Positions 43,807-55,180 of a stretch of 64,000 nucleotides of DNA are shown here, in pieces (the first letter of the stretch is position 1; the number at the start of each line of letters is the position of its first letter). The notes under the pieces are model-generated. The model worked only from the letters and a program-made list of their open reading frames with translations, searched no databases and was not told the DNA's origin. Source of the DNA: Symbiodinium natans (Eukaryota; Sar; Dinophyceae; Suessiales; Symbiodiniaceae). The stretch is taken from contig CAJNDS010002215.1 of assembly GCA_905221605.1 (NCBI GenBank), forward strand, positions 186,001 to 250,000, in the 5' to 3' direction. The position numbers and the translations under genes were made by a program.

Positions 43807-44099
43807 GAGAAAACGCGCTAAGCACAGGCCTCGTCATCTCTTGTCTCCTTATCTCCGTGCCAAGCTGCTGCGAAAAGGCATAAGGCTGCCACTCAATTTA
43901 CGCTGAGGCGTGCGCAACGAGTCTCTGGGGCGCCTGTGTGTTCCTTATGATGGCCATTGCAGCTGGAGCTACTTGACATATCCGCTGGGGGGAGCTGCCA
44001 TGTTCCCGGTGGTGCATGGTCAGAGCATAGTGGTTCGCCTTAGGCCAATGAGCGCGGCACTGTTGCTGCAAACATGTTTCGCGCAATGTGGTTGTTAGG

Positions 44100-44309
44100 G
44101 GGTGTGCTTTTGTGGCACACTGTCGCTGTGTTAAAGTGCTGCATGACGGCATGATATTGTTTACATGTCTTCATGAGAAGCCAACTCGCTGCGAGTTGGG
44201 CATTGTCTGTTGTCAGCCTGAGCAGCAGGACCTCCAGGCCTACATTCGCCCCGCAACCCCAGCCCAGAATTCTGTGCACCCTCGCTGCAGCAGTGCCGAT
44301 GAGTCCTGA
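44100..44309 (+). CDS. Terminal exon candidate, Cys-rich
   Basis: Reads VKVLHDGMILFTCLHEKPTR then CELGIVCCQPEQQDLQAYIR and ends RCSSADES-stop. Confidence 0.55.
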   Translation, partial: GCAFVAHCRCVKVLHDGMILFTCLHEKPTRCELGIVCCQPEQQDLQAYIRPATPAQNSVHPRCSSADES

Positions 44310-44645
44310 GCCCAGTCTGAGGCTGGAGCCCTTATCGTCCAACGCCGACGGGGCAGTCCAACTGTTGTGCAGAAGGTGGAGGAGTGCAATTTCTGCCATC
44401 TTGGGGTGCACAGAACATTACAGTATTCAATAGTACATTACTGCACCGTGTACAGTATTCTTCTGTCCTGCACAAGAGCACGTGCTTGAGGGAAAGGGGT
44501 GCGGGGTTGCAAGATTCTGGGACTTACGCTACTTGGGACAGTCAGCGTACTTGCATGTACTTGCCTGTCTCTTCAGCCCGTCACCAAGCATTCCGAGTCC
44601 CTTCTCGTCTCGATTGAAATGCTTAGCCGGACGGCAGTCTGAAAG

Positions 44646-44798
44646 TTGCTGTGTGCCGAGTGTGAGTGCAAGGACGACAGGACGGACGTTGAGGAGGCAG
44701 AGGAGGAGCAGGAAACCGAACAGAACGGGTCAACCTCACAGCTGGAAAAGCTGCCACTGTACTTCCCGTCTGAGGCTGAGGCAGACACATCCCTGTAA
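44646..44798 (+). CDS. Acidic terminal exon, TAA
   Basis: Follows GGCAGTCTGAAAG; reads LLCAECECKDDRTDVEEAEE then EQETEQNGSTSQLEKLPLYF and ends EAEADTSL-stop. 51 codons including stop. It has no Met, and the overlapping frame is Arg/Ser-rich. Confidence 0.65.
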   Translation: MLCAECECKDDRTDVEEAEEEQETEQNGSTSQLEKLPLYFPSEAEADTSL

Positions 44799-45271
44799 GA
44801 GAAGGCAGAAAATTCTTCAGGATACAATGGTCCGGCCATCTAGCTACAACCTCCCATGTCTCACCTAGACTGACAAAGTCAGTTGACCATCGTTCGGAGG
44901 TTGCTTAGGACCTTAGGAGTCTTGGATTCGCTCGCGCTCCAAAAGAGATCGCCGTGGGTGCCCAGCAGCAGAGTTAAGGTGAACGGTCCTCAGGGCTTGT
45001 CTTAGAGCTCCATTGGTGCCCTGCCGAATCCCGGCCTACGTTCTCTTTTTTTGTCTTAGCCATTTTCCAGTTGGTACAACAGGTGCCAACTCTATGCCGG
45101 AGCCCAATTGACCCCTTGTGGCACCAACTGGAGTGAAGATTTCACAGCGATGCAATTGCATTCGTTTCCCAGGTCCTGCAAAGCCTACCCTGGCGCCTGA
45201 AAGCTCGAGACGATTGCTGTACCTTTAACGTCAGACAGTAATTTCTGGGGGTTTTTCGAGAAGGTTGCTTC

Positions 45272-45496
45272 GCTTTGCCGGACCCCGTGCCTCCACCGCA
45301 AAGGCTACTTTGGGCTGACTCTTTCGGTTCCCCCGGAGGGCATGCGTGTTTGGATGAGTTACTTGTACTATGTCCCACTACTCGGTGCCTGAAGACTGCT
45401 GTCTTCAAACAGTTGCACAAGCCCTGGGCAGGAAGCCCTGGGCAGGAAGCCCTTCCTGAAAGCCTTTCTTGGAAGCGGCACTCTTGCAAGTTATGA
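45272..45496 (+). CDS. Terminal exon candidate
   Basis: Reads PDPVPPPQRLLWADSFGSPG then CLDELLVLCPTTRCLKTAVF, ending in TGA. It contains a 14-bp tandem repeat at about 45420-45450. Confidence 0.5.
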   Translation, partial: ALPDPVPPPQRLLWADSFGSPGGHACLDELLVLCPTTRCLKTAVFKQLHKPWAGSPGQEALPESLSWKRHSCKL

Positions 45497-46756
45497 AAGG
45501 GGAGATGGCTCCCCTCTGGCACTCTGAGAATCGCTAAAGGCTAAACACAAGAAACGCACGTAGGTCGCAGGCTGGGAGGTAAACCTGGTGGAGCCAAGTT
45601 CCCGAGCAGCCTTTTTCAAACCGCTTTGGCTCGAAAAGGTGCGCGCAAGACGTTCATGATGGGCACGAACCCTAAAAGCCCCAACAAAAAACCGTCCTTT
45701 GAGAAGAGGTCCGAAATGACCCTGCTCTGTTGCAGCCTCTCCCTGGAGTGCGACTCCAAACCGCATTCTCTGTGAGAAGCAACTCCTTTACTCTTGTGAG
45801 GCATCTTCAGTGAGAGAGCTTGGCTTATCATGTGAGCCATTCAGGGACTTTATCCTGTAAAGTATGGCAGCAAGATGATGTACTCAATAGCTGTAGCAAG
45901 AGTACGAGGACTTGCACACATGACATGCGGGCTATTGGCGGCTTATTGGCAACCTGCGGCAGCTCCAATCTCCCAACGCGTTCTGCAACCCTCTGCCTGC
46001 ATTCTAGGGAGGGCTTTGGGCTCTGATACAGCTCTCTTGCAGATCCTGCAGCCACAGAGCCCTACACCATCCTACACCCTCTGAACCCCTAACCGCTACG
46101 AATGAATCTAAACCCAAAACAGAAGGAACAACTTCAAGAGTCCTAAACTCGAAGTCCCACAAACAAAGGAAAGCCCAGAGTTTGCTCGAAGACCTGCGGC
46201 GCTGGGCCTTGGAGGCCACCCTGACGAATAGCGTAACTGACGGGAAAGTTCAAACTTCAGCACGTGATTCATGAGTGACCTCTAAGTGGCGAAAAGAGGG
46301 CTCAGGTTTCGTTTGAGCGCTGTAGGGTTCAGGGCTTAGGGTTCAGGAGGGATGGGCCTTGAGATGCCTTGATGTTTCAGGACCACAGCACGTTCTGGCA
46401 CAGCTTTTCGGCACATGCTGCTTGCAGCCGCTCAGGGCAGTTCTTAGGATGCCTTAGGGTTTCAGCTTGTGGCTTGAATCGTACTCGCCCTGCGAAACTC
46501 CTGCCCGCCAGGGCTGGCGCCTCTTCGCCACCTTGGTGCGAGGTGAACGCCGCGTAGCTGTCGCCTGTGGCCGTGCACGGGCCGGGGCCCCAGTCCAACA
46601 TCAAATCAGTTCCGGTCTAGCTTGTGCACATTTGTGCGCGGAACAGCAGATGAACACAAAACAGGCGCGCATCCCCTAGCTCCAAATCTAACAGCCGCGC
46701 GTCCCCTAGCTAGAGGTGAAAGAGAGTAGCAAAGATCCTGACGCACATCATTGCAG

Positions 46757-46926
46757 CTGAGGCTCTGATGCCCAGTGCTTCATCAACCTCCAATGATCCC
46801 CAAACCCCATCAGAGCCCTCTCGAAAGACATCAGGAGCTTCAGCTTGGAGCGCGGCAGCAGAGACTGGCTCTGCTCGACTTCGCATCCATCCAGTGCCTG
46901 ACCCGGAGTCTGATCAGTCTCCATAA
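46757..46926 (+). CDS. Ser/Pro-rich terminal exon, TAA
   Basis: Acceptor GACGCACATCATTGCAG; reads AEALMPSASSTSNDPQTPSE then SRKTSGASAWSAAAETGSAR and ends PDPESDQSP-stop. Typical of a disordered C-terminus. Confidence 0.6.
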
Positions 46927-47199
46927 GAAGCGCAGCGTTCCAGTTAGGGAGGGATCTCAATGATCTCTCCACCAGTTCAGCCTATCTTTACTCGTGTTCG
47001 GGGCGGACATACTCACACATCTCGAGTTTCCAAATTTTGGGCCTATAGTGTGTCTCCGACGCCGTCAATCAGGAATCGCATACACATCTTAAATCTGTCG
47101 GCTGAGGTGCGCGCTCGCATCTTTGTGCGTGCTTTTGCTCAGGCGCCATGCTGCAAGTCAACTACATGTAAAGCCATGGAGAATCATCAGCGTTAAGCT

Positions 47200-47389
47200 A
47201 CCGGATTTCTTGAGTAGTGTTGTCACTGTGCCTGATCTGCAATGCTGTGTTATGGCCAGGTGGGCTCTGGTTACCCGCACCCTCCGCCTACAGTCGAGGC
47301 TGAAGGACCACCGACAAATTGACAAAGGAAGTTCAGGCGGTTTCAGCATTTCAGGTCTGAACCAGGCTGTTCGCGAAATCGGCCAGTAA
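47200..47389 (+). CDS. Terminal exon candidate
   Basis: Reads LPDFLSSVVTVPDLQCCVMA then RWALVTRTLRLQSRLKDHRQ and ends LNQAVREIGQ-stop (TAA). Confidence 0.55.
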
Positions 47390-47710
47390 AGTGGAGGCAC
47401 TTGCCCTTGTCCATCGCTGGATCCAGGATCATTTGTTATCCAACAAAAGCGGCTCTATCTTCAGCAAAGCATGTCTTGGGTGGGCCTCCTTCTTCCCTCT
47501 CCCCTCCAAGTCCGGGTAAGGTTCTGGCATGCTTTCGACTGAAGGTGCCACCCCCGAACCCGTGAGGGAATCATTTCCGTGCTGGTGCGGTGCCGCTGCC
47601 GGTTCAGGAGCGGGGCTACGCTGCAGCAGACCGACATGCTACAAGTGCAGAGGCTGACTTGTACGAGCCCCAGCATACAGTGCGCAGGTTTTTTTTGCTT
47701 GTTGCTTCAG

Positions 47711-47908
47711 TTGTCGGTCTTCAACTCGTTTCGGACCAGTCTATTGCATGTCAAGCTCGGACCCACTGAATGGGGGGGTGCATGGTGGGACATCATAGGA
47801 CGCCCATGGGACACCATTCGATTCCACGCAGACCTGATTACTGGGCCCATGCGGCTCATCACATACCTGAAATATTGGACTCGCAGTTCCTGGCCCTATC
47901 CCCATTGA
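47711..47908 (+). CDS. Terminal exon, 66 codons, TGA
   Basis: Acceptor is a T-rich tract ending GCTTGTTGCTTCAG. Reads SVFNSFRTSLLHVKLGPTEW then GGAWWDIIGRPWDTIRFHAD and ends SSWPYPH-stop. Trp-rich; not recognised. Confidence 0.68.
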   Translation: MSVFNSFRTSLLHVKLGPTEWGGAWWDIIGRPWDTIRFHADLITGPMRLITYLKYWTRSSWPYPH

Positions 47909-47997
47909 GACAGCAATAGCCCGACCTGCGATGATTGTAAATTTTTTCGAGTTTTGATATACAATGGGTTCTGTCTCACGCCCCCCACCCCTGCCAG

Positions 47998-48231
47998 CCC
48001 CTCAACACCCCGATGCATTTGAGAGATCGGAGCATGTCGGCCCCAATGCCAAATCTTCACCTGAACCGGCGAGTCTTGAACGCACGGGCGAAAGCCCTGA
48101 ATCTTATAAATCCAGAATCCCAAGCGTCTGATCTACATCTTAGACAGTACCTTAAGGGGACAATCCCTGAAGTCGGCACCCCTTCGTGGCCGGTTCACAT
48201 CTCGGCCATAGCTTCGAGAGAGATACTTTGA
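47998..48231 (+). CDS. Terminal exon or small ORF, TGA
   Basis: Acceptor CGCCCCCCACCCCTGCCAG; reads PLNTPMHLRDRSMSAPMPNL then NRRVLNARAKALNLINPESQ and ends IASREIL-stop; 78 codons from the acceptor. Confidence 0.55.
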   Translation, partial: PLNTPMHLRDRSMSAPMPNLHLNRRVLNARAKALNLINPESQASDLHLRQYLKGTIPEVGTPSWPVHISAIASREIL

Positions 48232-48269
48232 AGTGGCAACCACCGTTGCTTCACGTGGGTTGCTTCACG

Positions 48270-48578
48270 TGGTCTTCGCAAGTCAAGGTCCGTAAAGGTC
48301 AGGTCGAGCGTCAAGCCAAGTTTAACCGAGTTGCAGGTGCCCGGCTTGACGTATGCCGTTCAGAAGAGCTTTGCAGCTGTAGTTATGCCTCACAAGGAAC
48401 GCAAGGGCTGCGCGACTCAGGCAGCTCTTTTGTGATTTGCCCCGCTCGAGGCTTCGCATCTGCCTCGCTGCCTTTGCTGCGCAGGCTGGCAGGGGATGGG
48501 ACGGGCAATAGGGCCAATCAGCGAGTCGCACAGCAACGAGGCAGTAGTGTTATTTTTCGTTATAGTGATGTCATTTGA
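48270..48578 (+). CDS. Exon candidate, overlaps previous frame's end
   Basis: Reads QVKVRKGQVERQAKFNRVAG then ARLDVCRSEELCSCSYASQG, ending SVIFRYSDVI-stop. Confidence 0.5.
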   Translation, partial: WSSQVKVRKGQVERQAKFNRVAGARLDVCRSEELCSCSYASQGTQGLRDSGSSFVICPARGFASASLPLLRRLAGDGTGNRANQRVAQQRGSSVIFRYSDVI

Positions 48579-49488
48579 ACCCAGGTCTCCGAGGCTCGAC
48601 GAGGGCGCATCTACACAGAGATGACGTGTCAGGCTCGGGCCTTAAAGGGCCGGAAAGGAGCCAACATCCTGAAGTGTCAATTTGTCCGTGTGACCAATGT
48701 CCAATCGTGATTACGGAACTTGGCCGGACAGCACTTCACCATACCCGCATACGCAAAAATTTCGCACAAGTATGCGGCAGCGTGATTTATGCCTTTTGAG
48801 CGGACCCTCCACCTCAGGTTTGATTCAAGTTTTTAAGGTCTCCTATCTGAGGGCTGTCGGCCCTGAATGAAACTTCCAAAGCCGACAGCCTTACAACAGC
48901 CTGCTTTAAGTCGTGACAAATTGTGTGACGTCTTGCCTTCTGTGTTATTCCAAACGAGATCTGCGAATAAGCACGTGCCTACCTCAAAACCACTTGAAGT
49001 TGTAACTGCGGGGAAGCATTCCTATTGAGCCCTACAGGCAAGATTCTGTGCGTGCACACCGCGGGATAGCCATTCCGAACATCAACCTGTGCAAGCAGTC
49101 AGTTCCTTTGCCCGGGTTCTCAACACACTGCAACATGACGACATTATGATTGCACGGTTTTCTGTCTGAAAGCGCTTGTGTTCGATAAAATGAACAATTG
49201 TTGAAGTGTTCGGACATAGCTTGAAAAAAAAAAACACAGCGCTCCCGCGTGGCAAGGCGGACATAGCACTATACCTGACAGAACCTACTCTGAAGACTTT
49301 AAGTCCTCCCGGGATCTTGCACTTCTTCGTCCCAGATCCACGCAGCTGCGGCGAGCTGTGATGAGCTCATGCAGAGGTTGGCTCTGAAGCGATGCCAAGT
49401 CCCTGCCTGAGCCTTGCAGACTTGCAGCTTATAAGAGCTGCAAGAACATCTCCAGGGCTTTAGGGAGGTTTTGAGTTGACAAAATCGG

Positions 49489-49595
49489 ATGATGTCGCCG
49501 GCCTTTGTGTGGGTTTACCAGGCTCACGCACGGTTCCCTGCGGATAGGATTGGATTGGAGCTTCCGGCAGCATCTCCGAATTTTCTGCTAATGAG
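49489..49595 (+). CDS. First exon with ATG, GTAAGT donor
   Basis: MMSPAFVWVYQAHARFPADR then IGLELPAASPNFLLM ends exactly at AG|GTAAGT. In-frame TGA lies just upstream and a TTTTGAG acceptor is available for trans-splicing. After a CT-rich tract (49640-49659) a further candidate exon starts at 49660, reading VRVVSRLHSTAQLRLMKAAL. Confidence 0.6.
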
Positions 49596-49903
49596 GTAAG
49601 TGTGAGAACCTTTTCTCAGTGTTTTCTTTTATCTCCGTCTCTCTCTCTCTCTCTCCTGAGGCCGTGCGAGTGGTCTCACGGCTTCACAGCACTGCGCAAC
49701 TCCGTCTCATGAAGGCTGCCTTGCGCGAATGGCTGCGGGCCTCAGTTTCCTGAGTTTGGGCAGGTCTGCCCCTTTCCAAGCTCCCCAGGGCCCGGGTCCA
49801 TTGTAAGAGGAGTGACACTGAGAGTCCGGCGGCGTTCTATACTTATTGTACTAATTGCCCATGGATTGGTTGGGTCAATTCAAGTTCCGTTCTTGGTCCG
49901 CAG

Positions 49904-49966
49904 CAGACACTTGCGCCGAAATTAAGAGCTGGCATGTTGCTTGTGGAAAGATTCTCCATGTTAGGG
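49904..49966 (+). CDS. Short exon candidate
   Basis: Acceptor CGTTCTTGGTCCGCAG; reads DTCAEIKSWHVACGKILHV to GGTCCG. Confidence 0.48.
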
Positions 49967-50303
49967 TCCGTTTTGGTTGGACAGCGTCTCATCAGCTCTC
50001 CACAGCCTCCCTGGTTAAGCCCTCAAACCAAAGCCCCAAAATATCGAACTCTTCCGCTCCTCATTTGTTACTCCAAACGCGGTTGGTGAACTCTTGATGT
50101 TGTGGGCCGATTATCTCAGAAAATCCGCCAAAGCACAGTCCGAAATCTTACGTGTTCAGGGGCCCGAACACCCACACACAATCAATTGCGAGGCTCTCGT
50201 GCATTTTGTAGGTCTTTCGTCCGCTTGAGTGACATGAAAAAGCCGGACCTTCAAACGGGCTTACTTGCCAGGAAGCCTATGTCTTCTGCCTCCCTCCCCC
50301 CAG

Positions 50304-50422
50304 CAAGGTCCTGTTTGCTGCGGCGGCGCAGAAGAAGAAGGGAGCTGCAGCCCCAGCAATGCGCGGGATGCTTTGCCTTCATTTCGGAATTCCGGGATTT
50401 GCCTTGCAAGGCCAAGAGTCTG
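50304..50422 (+). CDS. Internal exon, Ala/Lys-rich
   Basis: Acceptor TTCTGCCTCCCTCCCCCCAG; reads KVLFAAAAQKKKGAAAPAMR then GMLCLHFGIPGFALQGQES; G|GTACCA donor. Other frames also open. Confidence 0.55.
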
Positions 50423-51033
50423 GTACCATTCACGTACAGTAGTCGTTTGGGAGCCACATTGTTCGGGAGTGGCATTGCGTGGAGTCTGTGCAGGGACGGG
50501 ACTAGTTGGCCAGAAGAGGGTCAGATGTGAAAACCACGAGGCCAACCTGGTGAAGACAGCGTGAAAGTCTCTGCTGTGCGTCTGCCTTCGGGTACAGTCA
50601 GCCACGTAGCCATGTAAGGGGATCACGGCAGTCAGCGTGCTTTTGGGAAGTTTTCCGTCGCTGCCATACTGCTGAAGACCTTGTGCTCCTAGACACAGTT
50701 TAGGACTTGTGCGGACATGCAACGTTCGGGAGCTCGAACAAAGCCATATGCTTCTTCTGGTTGCTAGTAATAGCAATGAATAGTACTTAGTGAACACATC
50801 TTGGAGTTCCATTGCAAGTACTGTATTGTCATTGATATTTCTAGTGCTGTTGGCATTCTTATCATTGTCTTATCATTATATCATTGGTACGACTATCACT
50901 ATTTCTGACTGCCATGATGTCATGATCGATGCGATTTATGCTCTACGCACGATACAGCAAAATGCAAGTATTTAGTACTTCATAAACATGCACAAGTTCC
51001 AAACACACCGCAGGTATTAATTTCGACGATCAG

Positions 51034-51167
51034 CACAAACCCCCGTTCCAAGAAGGTCGCTGTCCGAACTCCTTGGCCACCTTGAAGCTGCTGGAGCCGC
51101 GGAGCTAGTGGCCGTGGCATTGGCGGTGTGGGCTATGGCCGTGAAGGAGGCGGGGGCTCGTTTTAAG
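51034..51167 (+). CDS. Ala/Leu/Trp helix exon
   Basis: Reads SLSELLGHLEAAGAAELVAV then ALAVWAMAVKEAGARFK; AAG|GCGTAG (GC donor) or TAG stop. Strong helical repeat similar to exons 28831, 29811 and 31280. Confidence 0.6.
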
Positions 51168-51361
51168 GCGTAGCAGGGTGATGAGAAAAAGAGGCTCTAT
51201 CAGTAGGAGTTTGAGAGCTTCGATGGAGGAATTTGAGGATCCTAGTGGTGAGGGGAAGAGTCGGCTTGTCTAGCTTTTCGCGGGCTTCAGATGGAGAGTT
51301 GGGATGAGTCGTACATTCTCTATATACATGAATAGGTTTCTGTACCCATGCGGCGAGAGAG

Positions 51362-52010
51362 ATGTCGAACGGCTTTCAGGAGAAGTCAGCAGCCCGTGCT
51401 GGGCGATCCATGGTGCCCGAGCGCTCAGCACTTCCTTCGTGGAACAGTGGGGGTTGTGTCAAGTGCAACTTAGTTTTCAAACGTCGTCCAATCATAGCAA
51501 TTATTCACGTCTTCCCTACGCTCTCTTTTATTCTCTGTGCAGTCCGTTCAACGATGGGAGCAGGTTCGGCATCGTGTCGGTGCAGTACCTCTCCTCTCGG
51601 CCAAGGACAGGTCCGAAGATCATCCTCCGACTCCGACGGCAGCTCCTGCTGCAGCAGGCCGCCAATTTTCAGTTTGGGCTTTGGGGTCCTGGGCTGAGTT
51701 CTCACACCCAAGTTGCCATCTTCACACCAAAATGCAAAAGGAGCCACAGCCACAGGCACAAATTTGCATACGGGTGGTGCAAGTTCTGCCTAGTATGTGC
51801 TGCAACTCCTTGGCATCCTTGCAGCTGTCTCGACTTTCGCCCCGGGAAAAGTGCAGTCGTAGGCGTCCTCGGCACTGTTTTCGCATTGCAAAACGGTCAC
51901 ATAGGTGGCATCTGCGTAGCTGTCATCCTATACGCCCCTTCAAGCCCGACATGTCCAATATGCGCAGGGTCACATGCTACGAATGCCAGGAGGCCACACA
52001 ATTTCCTTAG
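51362..52010 (+). CDS. Two exon regions, frame uncertain
   Basis: 51362-51470 reads MSNGFQEKSAARAGRSMVPE then GGCVKCNL. From 51543, after an excellent TTTTATTCTCTGTGCAG, one frame reads SVQRWEQVRHRVGAVPLLSA to TAG 52010; another reads STMGAGSASCRCSTSPLGQG. A third frame spans 237 codons (51304-52017). Confidence 0.45.
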
Positions 52011-52172
52011 CCCTTGAAGTCAGATTGTCTTCAATATAGGACTTTATGAATTCATCCCCATGCAATTCCTACGTCAGGATACGATACGTCTCCAAGCTTG
52101 AATTTTCGTAGGCCCCTATACAACCCTAAGCTGTCACACGGTGCGTCTTCCAGGTTAGCGGGAAAACCGACT

Positions 52173-53216
52173 AGAAAAGTTACTTTTCGAGAAAAGTGGC
52201 TTTTCGAGAAAAGTGGCTTTTCGCGGACGCCGCGCGCTCCAACGCCGCGAGAAAAGTCACTTTTTGAGAAAAGCGGCTTTTCGAGAAAAGTGGCTTTTCG
52301 AGAAAAGTGGCTTTTCGAGAAAAGTGGCTTTTCGCGGACACCGCGCGCTCCAACGCCGCGAGAAAAGTCACTTTTCGAGAAAAGTGGCTTTTCGAGAAAA
52401 GTGGCTTTTCGAGAAAAGTGGCTTTTCGAGAAAAGTGGCTTTTCGCGGACACCGTGCGCTCCAACGCCGCGAGAAAAGTCACTTTTCGCAAAAAGCGGCT
52501 TTTCGAGAAAAGTGGCTTTTCGAGAAAAGTGGCTTTTCGCGGACACCGTGCGCTCCAACGCCGCGAGAAAAGTCACTTTTCGAGAAAAGCGTCTTTTCGA
52601 TAAAAGTGGCTTTTCGAGAAAAGTGGCGCGCGCCAACGTCGCGAGAAAAGTCACTTTTCGCGAAAAGTGGCTTTTCGAGAAAAGTGGCTTTTCGAGGAAA
52701 GTGGCTTTTCGAGAAAAGTGGCTTTTCGCGGACACCGCGCGCTCCAACGCCGCGAGAAAAGTCACTTTTCGAGAAAAGTGGCTTTTCGAGAAAAGTGGCT
52801 TTTCGAGAAAAGTGGCTTTTCGAGAAAAGTGGCTTTTCGCGGACACCGTGCGCTCCAACGCCGCGAGAAAAGTCACTTTTCGAGAAAAGCGGCTTTTCGA
52901 GAAAAGTGGCTTTTCGCGGACGCCGCGCGCTCCAACGCCGCGAGAAAAGTCACTTTTCGAGAAAAGCGGCTTTTCGAGAGAAATGGCTTTTCGAGAAAAG
53001 TGGCTTTTCGCGGACACGGCGCGCGCAACGTCGCGAGAAAAGTCACTTTTCGAGAAAAGTGGCTTTTCGAGAAAAGTGGCTTTTCGAGAAAAGTGGCTTT
53101 TCGCGGACACCGCGCGCTCCAACGCCGCGAGAAAAGTCACTTTTCGAGAAAAGCGGCTTTTCGGGAAAAGTGGCTTTTCGAGAAAAGTGGCTTTTAAAGA
53201 AAAGTGGCTTTTGAAA
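52173..53216. repeat. 17-bp repeat array I with higher-order structure
   Basis: Unit CGAGAAAAGTGGCTTTT repeats. A 26-bp CGCGGACACCGCG...CCAACGCCG spacer is followed by CGAGAAAAGTCACTTTT and often CGAGAAAAGCGGCTTTT. All six frames stay largely open, up to about 414 codons, so the long frames here are not evidence of genes. Confidence 0.93.
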
Positions 53217-53452
53217 GACGCTGTGCGCCCCCACACGGCGCCTGCCATTAAAGCAACCAAGAGAACCTCTACGCCTCCCTTCTCCGCTTCTCTGAGCTAT
53301 GGCACGACAAGGCACCCACGGCGGCATTTATGCCGGCCTTGATAATCATAGTAGAGCTGGGGGGGATTCTGGAGTTCTAGTAGCGGCGCGGGGTTCACAG
53401 CCTGACATAGTCGCTGTCGAAGATTAAGAGCATTAAGCAAGCCCCGACGATG

Positions 53453-53640
53453 TTTAGGGTTTAGGGTTTAGGGTTTAGGGTTTAGGGTTTAGGGTTGAGG
53501 GTCTGGAGCAAGCCCTCAGGACTAAGACCCAAGCTCTAAAGCCTCCCCCAAACCCCAAACCCGAAAGCCTAAACCCTAAACCCTAAACCCTAAACCCTAA
53601 ACCCTAAACCCTAAACCCTAAACCCTAAACCCTAAACCCT
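53453..53640. repeat. TTTAGGG block, 70-bp unique spacer, CCCTAAA block
   Basis: TTTAGGG x6, spacer 53494-53563, then CCCTAAA x10. The spacer recurs exactly at 55371-55440. Confidence 0.92.
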
Positions 53641-53665
53641 CTCTTACTATGTATATTTACACCCT

Positions 53666-54520
53666 AATGACCTTCGTCGGCAAATGGTTTTTTTCCACCC
53701 GGGGGGGGCCCTAAACCCCGACCCCCTTCGCAGGCAAATGGTTTTTTTCCACCCGGGGGGGTCCTAAACCCTGACCCCCTTCGTCGGCAAATGGTTTATT
53801 TCCACCCGGGGGGGGCCCTAAACCCTGACCCCCTTCGTCGGCAAATGGCTTTTTTCCACCCGGGGGGGCCCTAAACCCTGACCCCCTTCGTCGGCAAATG
53901 GTTTTTTTCCACCCGGGGGGGCCCTAAACCCTGACCCCCTTCGTCGGCAAATGGTTTTTTTCCACCCGAGGGGGGGCCCTAAACCCTGACCCCCTTCGTC
54001 GGCAAATGGTTTTTTTCCACCCGGGGGGCCCTAAACCCTGACCCCCTTCGTCGGCAAATGGTTTTTTCCACTCGGGGGCCCCCCCAAAACACCCCAAATG
54101 AGGGGGACCCCAGGATCGGCCCCGGCCCCAGTTCAAAATGCGATTTTTTAGTATTGAAATCGACGGTTCTGGGTGGCCTCCTGTTTTCTGGGTTTTTTGA
54201 CCGAAACCGGGGAGGGGGCCCTAAACCCTGACCCCCTTCGTCGGCAAATGGTTTTTTTCCACCCAGGATGGCCATAAACCCTGACCCCCTTCGTCGGCAA
54301 ACGGTTTTTTTCGGAGGGGCCCTAAACCCTGACCCCCTTCGTCGGCAAATGGTTTTTTCCCACCCGGGGGGGGCCCTAAACCCTGACCCCCTTCGTCGGC
54401 AAATGGTTTTTCCACCCGGGGGGGCCCTAAACCCTGACCCCCTTCGTCGGCAAATGGTTTTTTCCCACCCGGGGGCCCTAAACCCTGACCCCCTTCGTCG
54501 GCAAATGGTTTTTTCCTTTT
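53666..54520. repeat. 53-bp satellite, 14 copies in two blocks
   Basis: Eight copies at 53666-54075 and six at 54222-54520 of CCCTGACCCCCTTCGTCGGC / AAATGGTTTTTTTCCACCC plus a G-run. Each unit begins with CCCTAAA. Length varies by 1-3 bp mainly in the G and T runs. Not a multiple of 3; minus frames are spurious. Confidence 0.92.
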
Positions 54521-54908
54521 GGGGCATAGGGTTTAGGGCTCTTAGGGCTTGGGGCATAGGGTTTAGGGTCTCAGGGCCTTTCGGATTCAAGTTCGGTAAA
54601 GAGTTTTTTCAAGGTTTTTCAGAGTTTTTCAGGGTTTTTAACCTTCAATTCTGATGAAGGGCCGCCCCCACGACCTTTTCACAGCCTAGTTTTGGTCAAG
54701 GGGGGGTCGTATTTTTCAATTTTAAAGGCAAAATAGTTTTCTGAGCCTCAAACTCCGACCCCCCCTTGAGAGGGAAAGTTTGCCTCCAAAAACACCCAAA
54801 TGAGGGGGACCCCAGGATCGGCCCGGGCCCCAGTCAAAAATGCGATTTTTAGTACTGAAATCGACGGTTCTGGGTGGGCTCTCGTTTTCTGGATTTTTGA
54901 CCAAAACC
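54076..54908. repeat. About 130-bp direct repeat, two copies
   Basis: 54076-54210 and 54783-54908 share AATGAGGGGGACCCCAGGAT and AAATCGACGGTTCTGGGTGG blocks. Confidence 0.85.
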
Positions 54909-55180
54909 GAGCCTTCACCGATCGGAGCTTCTAAACCGTAGGGTTTAGGGCCCTAAGAGCATAAAGGGCTTATTGCGGGCCTTAGATTAGATTTCGGGTT
55001 TTGGGTCCGTTAAAAACTAAAATATTTTGGACCAATTGGACTTTGAGCTTTAAGCCTACCGGGAAAGTATTGAGTGAACTTTATATTTTCTCAATGTTAT
55101 GGGTTTCTTGGGTGGGTGGGGTTTTTTCCAACGCTTGACAAGCTGCTTGACTAGTGAATGCTCGGACTTGATTGAGATGC

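Noticed and set aside
52173-53216. CRISPR-like regular repeats
   Set aside because: No unique spacers; contiguous tandem units in a eukaryotic context.
53979-54590. 203-codon minus frame with CRRRGSGFRAP repeats
   Set aside because: 53-bp satellite; the same peptide appears in different frames because the period is not a multiple of 3.
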